43,691 bases of DNA from Hypsibius dujardini (lineage: Eukaryota > Tardigrada > Eutardigrada > Parachela > Hypsibiidae), in contig LRSR01012404.1 of NCBI GenBank assembly GCA_001579985.1, forward strand, positions 1-43,691, written 5' to 3'. Each line of letters opens with the position of its first letter. The first letter of the stretch is position 1. The notes under the pieces were generated by a model, which saw nothing but the letters and a program-made list of their open reading frames with translations, ran no database searches and was not told the DNA's origin. The position numbers were made by a program, and so were the translations under genes. Positions 34,072 to 42,200 of the stretch are shown here, piece after piece.

Positions 34072-34079
34072 TATAAAAG
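34072..34079 (+). promoter_or_regulatory. Plus-strand TATA-like box
   Basis: TATAAAAG in a GC-rich setting, facing away from the tandem-repeat promoter. No convincing plus-strand gene follows, so it may be unused or part of a long terminal repeat. Confidence 0.3.
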
Positions 34080-34139
34080 CGCTTGTGTCGAACATGTGAT
34101 TTCCTTTCCGTTCTGCAGTTTCTTTCGCCGTCAGGACTC

Positions 34140-34172
34140 TTTTTTTTCTTTTTTTTTTTTTTTTTTTTTTTT
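34140..34172. repeat. Poly-T tract
   Basis: About 30 T with a single C interruption; on the minus strand a run of A. Confidence 0.9.
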
Positions 34173-34458
34173 ATTCGATGTCCATATGTTGCTCGCTCAT
34201 CCGTGTGCTGTAGACTATGTTGCTAGATCCCTGTAGTGAACGCGTCCATGAGAAACCTATAACCCGAGTCACTCCGGTTCGACAGAGGTGCGGTGGATGG
34301 GCGTCATTAACTACGTGCGATTGAACATCCTCTAGTCTCTGTGCAAGTGACTGTCCTCCAACTGCTGATGGATACAGCTCCTTCGCAGGGTGATGATCGG
34401 CAACCTCTATGGTCCTTTCTGGATTAGTCGATTAGTTCTTCAAGGCTCTGGGTGTCGG

Positions 34459-34472
34459 CCTCTCCTCCCTCG
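34459..34472 (-). other. Possible polypurine tract of the retroelement
   Basis: On the minus strand a near-pure purine run (GAGGGAGGAGAGG) about 100 bases after the stop of the last accessory frame, where a plus-strand primer site would be expected. No long terminal repeat starting TG follows immediately, and with the 5' end outside the window no repeat pair can be checked. A CGACGTATAGCGTCG hairpin lies just beside it. Confidence 0.25.
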
Positions 34473-34566
34473 CCGACGTATAGCGTCGGGTAAGATGCGG
34501 CTATTTTGTTAAATAATCATCGAGTAGATACGGTTAACTGATATTGTCACTAATGATAAATTCATG

Positions 34567-35655
34567 CTAGCGGACGCTTTCTGCAATTTCCGGAGCCGCA
34601 CTAGTCTCCTCCTCGATGTCGTATTCCGCAAGGTCCTCCGGTGACGCCGTCATCGTGTTCCGTTCAGCCACCGTTTGTGCATGCCGTCTTCTGAAGGCTA
34701 TGTCCATCTCGACGTCGGTCACTGACGGTTGTGGGAATTCCGGTGAGTGAAAACGCTGGTGTACATCCAGGGAGAGGCCAAATTCGTCTAGCTTTGCGAT
34801 ACTGCTGGGGTCAGCCATCAGATAATATTCGATGCACTTAAGCATCAGGATAGGACCGTTGACTAAAGCTGGCGTTGAGCAATAGTTCTGGTACGTCTTC
34901 TTGATTAGGTTTCGCGCAACGATAAATACACCGTCAAAAATTGCGTTCGGTGATGGGCGTCGTAAGAGATGCATTTCCTCAAAAGAGTATGGCATCCTCT
35001 GCGTATCCATAATTCCGGGGGGAATTACAGTCGTTGTGGTTGTCTCCTGTTGTATTTCAAAACGTTCCGGTCTGTTCGGTCGTGTGTTTCCAGTATTGAA
35101 TGGTCGGTAGTTTTGTAAAGCGCGTTCCAATGCTGGTTTGTTTCGTGTGTCCTTCATCATTGAGCGAAACCGCTCCGAGTTTGAGAAGGTCCACAGTGCG
35201 TCGCCTGACCTTTGTGAAGTCGGTTCAGGTCCTGTTATCACTGGACGCTTTGTCAAGCTTTCCTGATTATTTGCGAGCGTAAATCTCCCAGGAATTGTTC
35301 CCATGTGTGTTTGAGTTGATGGTTGTGTTTGAGGTTGTTTCGTTACCCGTCGGACGTTGAGTATGTCCGATTCTGGCGTTGTCCGAGTTTGTGTAATCCC
35401 TCCGAGAGTCCGAAACTCCACCACCCGACTACTGCTGACTGTTACTGCTAGATCCTCGTCGCGAGGGATAAATCGCCCATTTTCCATCCTGGCGCAAATC
35501 CCTTGTATTGACGTAGCGAACAAAAACACCGTGACCGCTGCTGTTATTGTTGAGTTCCCTTCGCGACGTGAGTTTGAGTTCCCACATGCGTTGCGCGCGT
35601 ATCGCGTCCAGAACTTCTTCGAAGTCCAGTGAAACGGTGATTTTGGTGCTTTCAT
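34567..35655 (-). CDS. Retroelement accessory protein A (membrane or secreted)
   Basis: 362 codons from ATG 35655, 48 bases after the stop of accessory B. Residues about 35-54 hold a hydrophobic segment (ITAAVTVFLFATSIQG) after a basic N-terminus, fitting a signal anchor or late signal peptide. A long Thr/Pro/Arg-rich middle with low complexity follows, then a denser C-terminal block: FDGVFIVARNLIKKTYQNYC, TPALVNGPILMLKCIEYYL. The PA-x-V...L-x-C-[IM]-EYY pattern also occurs in accessory B, so the two appear to be paralogues. No match to a known retroviral protein is apparent. The first 75 codons are also open in a second frame (35429-35692). Confidence 0.75.
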   Translation of the reverse strand: MKAPKSPFHWTSKKFWTRYARNACGNSNSRREGNSTITAAVTVFLFATSIQGICARMENGRFIPRDEDLAVTVSSSRVVEFRTLGGITQTRTTPESDILNVRRVTKQPQTQPSTQTHMGTIPGRFTLANNQESLTKRPVITGPEPTSQRSGDALWTFSNSERFRSMMKDTRNKPALERALQNYRPFNTGNTRPNRPERFEIQQETTTTTVIPPGIMDTQRMPYSFEEMHLLRRPSPNAIFDGVFIVARNLIKKTYQNYCSTPALVNGPILMLKCIEYYLMADPSSIAKLDEFGLSLDVHQRFHSPEFPQPSVTDVEMDIAFRRRHAQTVAERNTMTASPEDLAEYDIEEETSAAPEIAESVR

Positions 35656-35692
35656 CTTTCTTCAAAACATACAGCGTTGCTCGGCAGTCTAT
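35429..35692 (-). other. Overlapping open frame inside the start of accessory A
   Basis: Open between a TGA at 35693-35695 and a TAG at 35429. It contains protein-like text (LKKDESTKITVSLDFEEVLD, AIRAQRMWELKLTSRREL) but lacks an ATG before that part. It could be reached only by a non-AUG start or a frameshift, or be a by-product of the codon bias of accessory A. Confidence 0.25.
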
Positions 35693-35703
35693 TCAGGTCA
35701 GGA

Positions 35704-36450
35704 CTAACTTTCGGGAGAAGGGGAATAGTTGCAGTGGAAATCGGGTATAATTTGAAAAGGCCAGGAAGAAAAGTAATATTCCATGCAAAGGGGAAGAACT
35801 TCAGCTGGTGCGCGGTGAAATTCGAATGAGCACATCTGCTCGAACAACGCGAATATATATAGCTGTCCCAATGTCTCGAAGTGCTTTAGGACTTCCAGGG
35901 GGCGTGGTATTCTCCGTAATTGCTGGCTTGTCACCATCGTTTTGTTATGTAACAATTTTAACCGGTTTATCCGCTGGTTTGACGGTCTTTTGCTCTTGAG
36001 TCGGTCGAACCATCCGCTTATTAGCTCCCTGAAGGGCAGTATCTCCTCCTCCGGGTTTGTATCAAGGTCACGTTGCCGTGTAGAACCCGTCCGCCATTCT
36101 TTCGCGATGGCTTTTGTCTGCTTTCGTCTCACTTTTTTCAAGCTGTCAACCAATTGATCCACTACTGCGTTCCAAGGAGTTCTGTTGCTGTGAGGCGTTG
36201 ATTCGTTAGAATTCACCAGTGGCGTTGTGGTGTCTTCATCCTTCCGATCTTGTCGGGTTTCCCCCGTGATTGGCTTCCCTGTGATGTTTCCCCTCAGGAC
36301 GCATGGAGGCGGTGCGTAAATATAGGTACAGGTGCATGACTGAGTTGCCTGATTATATTGACTTTGAACAGAGTGTGCATATACTTGACTTTGCGCTGTT
36401 TCCGCTGATCCAACTGGAACCAAGAGAGTTAGTGTTGTTAGCGCCAANAT
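35704..36450 (-). CDS. Retroelement accessory protein B (secreted)
   Basis: About 248 codons, in the same frame as the polyprotein but separated from it by a TGA (36481-36483) and ten further codons. The likely start codon covers 36448-36450, where the third base is an N in the assembly; the codon reads ATN. What follows is a clear signal peptide (LALTTLTLLVPVGSA). Next come a short cysteine cluster (SCTCTYIYAPPPC), a basic Arg/Lys-rich middle, and a C-terminal block ending APAEVLPLCMEYYFSSWPF that matches the EYY motif of accessory A. Expression could be by a spliced message or by readthrough of the TGA. Function unknown. Confidence 0.7.
   Translation of the reverse strand, partial: XLALTTLTLLVPVGSAETAQSQVYAHSVQSQYNQATQSCTCTYIYAPPPCVLRGNITGKPITGETRQDRKDEDTTTPLVNSNESTPHSNRTPWNAVVDQLVDSLKKVRRKQTKAIAKEWRTGSTRQRDLDTNPEEEILPFRELISGWFDRLKSKRPSNQRINRLKLLHNKTMVTSQQLRRIPRPLEVLKHFETLGQLYIFALFEQMCSFEFHRAPAEVLPLCMEYYFSSWPFQIIPDFHCNYSPSPES
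36448..36448. other. Single ambiguous base
   Basis: An isolated N, in the third position of the probable start codon of accessory protein B (minus strand). Confidence 0.99.
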
Positions 36451-36480
36451 GATGGAATCTTCTCTTAGTTCCGCCAGAAT

Positions 36481-39204
36481 TCAGGGAATGATGTTCAGGC
36501 CGTATGGGCGCTCTGTCGTCATATCGTTGACCTCCACCTCTGTCAGGGGCACCTCTTCCGGTTTTGTCTGGCTCCGTTCGCCGTTCTCCAACGCTGGCAG
36601 CCGAACCCGTGGTACCCCGTTTCGAACTCTGTAGATGGCTCTTGTGTCAGGCTCTTTTTTGTTTAGTTTGCGACGCTTCGGACAGATGGCCGCCAGTATC
36701 CGTTTTGGTCCACAGATTTTACATGTAATGAGAATGCACAACGCGCAACCCACAAAAAATAAGATTGAAATGAAAAATGTTCTCCATCCAGTGAATACTT
36801 CTTCTATTCCCCCGATAACGTCCGGTACGTTGTTCTTTTGAGCCACGTCCTTATTGCTTCCCCGTAGAGCCTCAGTCAAGGAAGATTGACCCGACGTCTG
36901 CATGACGGCCGACAATTCTCCAAACAGATCTAGGAAACTGTTATCGCTTTTCTCATGGAAGTTGTTTATCCCTTCCGCCGTTCGATCTTCCGTGATGTCG
37001 AACGCGGCCACTAGATGATCATGGGAAACTTGAATCGTTTCTCGCGCCTCTCTCCAGTCCTGTTGCTGGCTGTCGTATTCAAATGTTTTCTCTCCAATCT
37101 GCGTAAAATGTCCGTCGTGCATGCATGGAATGAAATTACGGGTTATAGTGTAACCGTCCAGACTTAGAGATCCGTTTCCCACCGTCGGTTCCATTCCGCA
37201 CTCTGTTCGTTTTGCTCCGACCGTAACGTTCACTGCCTCGCATTGATATATAAGAGCCATTGATCCATGTGCGACTAAAGTGTGACACTGGTCAAAACCA
37301 ATTAATTGAGCTGCGCGGACGCCTGACTGCTTGGCGAGAACGTTGATTAGTGCCGCCCGATTTTGTCGTGCCTGACAATCCAGTTGATGAATCTCTTCGC
37401 TTAGCAAATTGGAGATCATGATTTGATGGTCGCTAATGTACTGATGATGACTCAGCATGAGCTCCATTGGAATCTCTCTTGTTTTTGCATATTTGGCTTT
37501 AATATCGTTGAGCGTTATTTGCGCGAGAAATTCCAATGTGTGGTTTGAAACAACCAGTTTATGTGTTGGTTGGTCTACGGGCTCCGGTTGTTTTTGCAAC
37601 ACGTACGCTCCTGGGGGCACCCAATTCGGGTTTGGTCTGTGTACTGGTGCGGGTCGTGTGCTTCTCTGTCTCCTCCGTGCGGTCTCCTGCCGTGCCCGCT
37701 CGTCCGTCCGGAGTTGGTTTGCGTGGTTGCGGCTTTGTAGTATTTTAGGCTGCTCAAAATCGTTCGCTTCTTGCTGAAGTATTGCGTTCACACGGTGACG
37801 TTGTTCTTGTGCCACTGATTGTTGACGCTGCTCGTCTGCCAATCGAATCCGCCTTCTTTCTTCGTCGTCTCTGCGCCTCGTCTCCTCTTGCTCCAGCAAG
37901 ATTCGGTTTTCTTCTTGCTCATTTTGCAGCAGGTCTGCTTCCGTTGGCGCGCGTTCTGTCGTTAGTTGAGCGATTTTCGCGGGTATCGTGTCTGCGAGAT
38001 TTGACCTCCCGTGCAGGATTGAAGTAACTTCCTCTTCTGGTTCGATAATTGCGTCTGCCGCTGTTGTATCTTCCTCAATAGTAGCGTTGTGGGACTCGAA
38101 AATTACGTCCCTGTGCGGTTCTTCGCTAACGGGAATCGAAGTAGTAGTTGTCCGGCTCCTTCGTCGTCGCGTGGATGGGCCTCCCGCTCCCGTGTTGTTT
38201 TGCATTGGTTGGATCTCCTTCGCTTCGACTCGGGATGCTTGGCGTCTTGCCTCTTCTACCGCCAATTCCGATGGTGAAAGTATCTCAATAAAGTTTGGTC
38301 TCTCCACTTGTCGCTCTTCAACGTTTCGTTTGTACCGTTGGGCTTCTGACAGCTCATTCTCGATCACCGTCGTGTTTACCACAGTTACACTGAGCAGCAC
38401 GTCACTGAAACCGCCCCGCACATGATATACCTTTGTCGTGAAGTTGCAATCCATGTCTGCGGGCTGGGCGTCCAGTATGAAGTCCACCTGTCGCTCCGGG
38501 TCCCGAACTCTGAGTCGCTTGTTTTCTAAATCGTACAGGTATCCATCGTTTTTCGTGATTGATTCGTAGTCGCACGGCTTCTTCTGATCACTGGCGTCTG
38601 TTTGCCAGATAAACGTCATTCCGCCCTTCGAGGCGTGTCCCACATCTTTCTTTGTTCCCAAAGCACCTGCGATACCAATGATGTCTCCTCCTTCCTCCTG
38701 TTGGGAGAGTTTCGTGGGTTCTACGAAACAGTTAATTTTCGTCGTAGTGGTGGTTGTTAACCAGCTGCTGACTGCTTCGGGCTGTTCCGTGAAAGCAAAC
38801 GCATTTGTTCCTGGCACTTTGCGCATTTGATTGGAAAAACAGTTCAGCGATTGATACATTCTCTGACACTCGTCAGGGCTCAGGTCTCGGAAAGAGCTTG
38901 AAGGAACCGAGTCCGTGCTTCCCCAAAAGAACTTGGTGACTGTGACGGATTGAACAGTCGCCTTGCACAGAGTGGCCGGAAAAAATAATGACGCCTTTTT
39001 CATGGCAAAAACTTCGTAGATGACTTTCCGAGGAGACGGTTTGTCTGCTACCTTCTCGCACTGAGTGTACTTGCTGAGGTCCAGTGATCCGAGTAGTTTC
39101 TTGTTCTGACACTGACATCCCTGAGCTTTGATGGCGTGGGTTTCCGGAACCATGATGATCATCAACATTGCCACTAACCATACTGGCAGCTTGCTAATCA
39201 AATT
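36481..39204 (-). other. Env-like glycoprotein segment of the polyprotein
   Basis: It begins with a hydrophobic signal-like stretch (VWLVAMLMIIMVPETHA, residues about 1493-1509), then a cysteine-rich ectodomain opening GCQCQNKK. Basic sites RYKR (1775-1778) and RRRR (1831-1834) are candidates for furin-type cleavage. Residues about 1780-2030 are low-complexity, Glu/Arg-rich. A second folded part (2030-2290) carries more cysteines, followed by one transmembrane helix (about 2294-2315) and a 77-residue basic cytoplasmic tail. N-x-S/T sites are frequent. The overall plan is that of a class I/III viral fusion glycoprotein; I cannot assign the family from memory. It shows no obvious phlebovirus-type match of the kind known from other nematode retroelements. 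Confidence 0.75.
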
Positions 39205-42200
39205 TGTAAATCCATACCGTTTCGGTTGATTCCTTTGCCTCCCTGATTTTCGCACCGCATACTCCTCCGCTAGTTCCGGCTCCACTTGCTCTTCCCCCGA
39301 CTCCGAGACATCCACCTCTCGACGTTGTTTCCTTGCTGGTCTGATGTTAGTTGTTCGAGATGTCGTAGAAGGTGTTGTTCGGCGTGGCTGTTGTACTGGA
39401 AACTCCGGGCTGTTTTCGCGTTCCCGTGTTAGTCCCACGATTGGTGCGACCGCCGTGTTAGTGGCCGGTATCTGTGGAGGCTGGATTTCGTTGATTGTAG
39501 CCACTTTCCGTCCCTCCGGAATGAAATACTCCTCCTCAGTTGATTCACTGTTCTGTGCCACTTCAGCCCGGCGGCGCGCTGCACAGAACCTACCGTCAAA
39601 TTCGTTGGCGTGTTTCATTGTTGGCTTTCCGCCGATGATGGTACCTTTTGTGCATGGCCCTGTGACTGGCTTGTTGCAAAAAGTACATTTTGCCACCTCC
39701 TTCGGCTTTAGGCTCGCTGGTAATTCTTTTCGAACTAGTGATTGTGGGTCCGACTCGAACGTTTCTTCCGAGGCTTCCGAATTTTTGAAGATAACCGTTC
39801 TTTGTGGAACTTCCGCGCTCTTTTGGTCTGACGATTCGACTACTTCCTGTTCCAAAACTTGTCGGTCGTGCCACTGCTTCAGTCTTGCCACGTTGATAAT
39901 TGTCCCCTTTTTCTCTCCGGGACGGTTGTACGAGATTCGGAAATTTACGGGACTGGTCTGCTCCAGTACCTCGTACGGTCCCGTGAAAAAGTGAGTCAGT
40001 TTTGCCGTCTGGTCCGCTTTTCGCATCGGTGAGAATAGTAGGCACTTGTCCCCGACTTTCAAAGTCACCGGCCTTCGCGTTTCGTTGACCAGTGCTTCCG
40101 AATACCGCTTGTTTTCTGCTATATTGTATTTAATGAAAGCTTGGATGTTTGCGATGCGGTCTGCGGTATCCATGATGAATGGGTCCAGTTGCTCGCGCAC
40201 TGGGTATGCCATGTCAAACTGGAACAAGCATGGTACCCCATATACCGCTTGGTATGGACTCACCCCAGTTACTGCGTGTTTCGCTGCATTCATTGCAAAA
40301 CAAGCAAATGGGACAGCCAGATTCCAGTCCTTCTGATTTTCACTGCATAATTTGGCAAGTATCCGTCCCAGGCTGCGATGTTGAGTCTCAATTTTTCCGG
40401 TCGTCTGTGGTCGATAGCCACTTCCTTTCAAGTGCTTGACCTCTAGTAGCTTCAGTAACTCTTTTACCACCCCTTCCATTTCCGTACCTCTGTCGCTTCG
40501 AAGGGTTCGAACGAAACCGTATCGTAGGATGACATCATAGAGTAAGAATTTTGCGAACTCCAGTGAGGTGTGATTTTTCACCGGTTTGGCAATGATGAAA
40601 GATGTGAGCTCGCAGCATGCTGTCAGAAGGTATTTGTGGCCGCCCGAGCTTGTTCGGTTAAGTGGACCAACCGTGTCGCATACCACCGTGCTAAAAGCTC
40701 GAGCTGGAATCGGAATTGTTTGCAGTTTTCCCAGCTTGGTGCTCGCCATCGGGTTTCGGGTTTGACATACCACGCATGAACTAATAAACTTCCGCAGGAA
40801 CTTTGCCATGTTTCTGAAGTAAAATCGTGTGCTCAAAACGTCCAGGCATTTCTTGTATCCCAGATGGGCCATGCAGGCTTTGTGGTCATGGATGTTGGCG
40901 CAAACCTCTAGCCATTGGGATTGAGGTAGGACCAGCAACTCTCTGTTCCATCCTTCCTCTTTCACACGATAGTACAGTACCCCGTCGTCTACGTAGAATC
41001 CCGTGCTCAGGCGCTTGAGTCGGTCGGAGGGGTTCTGTGTGTTTCCTTCTAAGAAACTGATCAGGTCGCCACAAAATTTGTCGCTCTGCTGTTCCACTCG
41101 CATGTCAATTTCTTCGAGGGTCATCACTTGTGCATTCATGACGTCCTCCGCGTCCGACGGGTTCTGCCCCACGGCGTACCTGCTGAGTGCGTCCGCATCC
41201 CGGTTGAGGACTCCGCTTTTGTGAATGATTTTGAAACGGAATTGACTTAGCAAAATCGCCCACCGCGTCAGTTTCTCATTTGGGGTCTTCAGCGAGAAAA
41301 GCCATGTCAGAGACTTTTGGTCCGTCACTATGGTCACTTCCCGGTAAACCAAGTAGGAGCGCCATTTCACAGAGATCCACACGATACAAAGCGCCTCTTT
41401 TTCTACCGTGGATAGGTTTTTCTCTGCTCCTACCCACGCTCGACTTGCAAATGCTACCGGCCGAAGGTACTTCCCATGTTTCTGCGCGAGAACTGCTCCA
41501 CATGCTACGCTGCTAGCATCACAGTGTACGAAGGTTTCCAATTCATCTTGGAAGTAAGCCAAGCACGGAAACGTGGTGAGTCGCTCCTTCAATGTCTCGA
41601 AAGCCTTCTGCTGGTCCGACCCCCATGTGATTTTGGAATTTTTTTTTACTTCCTTTCCGGCATAGAGTACGGTCAGAGGTTTGGAAATCTCCGCAAACTT
41701 TGGAATGTACATGCGGTAGAATGAAGCTAGCCCGTAAAATGCCCGAACTGCTGTTGCTGTTGTTGGTGTTGGATAATCTTTGATCGCTCTTGTCTTTTCC
41801 GGGTCTTGTGAGATTCCTTCTTGCGACAGAATGAATCCCAGTAACTTCACTGACGGCATTGCAAAACGGCACTTAGTTATTTGTAGTGTTAGATTTGCTT
41901 CTCGTAGCCGCATAAACACCAGCTCCAAAGAATGTAGATGTTCAGGGAACGTTACGTGACCAAGGGACATGTCATCTATGTAGATCGCTGACAGATGCTT
42001 CCCCAACAGGTCTCCAAAAATTTGAATCATTGTTTGTTGAAAAATTGCTCCACTGCAGTTTGTGCCATATGGCAATGTTCTCGGTCGGAATGTTCCGCTT
42101 GTTGTTGTAAGAGACAGGATGTCTCTCGAACTTTCGGCGACTGGTAATTGTTGAAACCCGCATGTTAAATCCAGTGTGGTAAAGTAATTAGACCCCCGAA

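Noticed and set aside
39344-39994. Long plus-strand open frame (216 codons) opposite the retroelement polyprotein
   Set aside because: It and many others from 36.6 to 43.6 kb lie antisense to a clearly coding frame; they are by-products of GC-rich codon use and have no motif.
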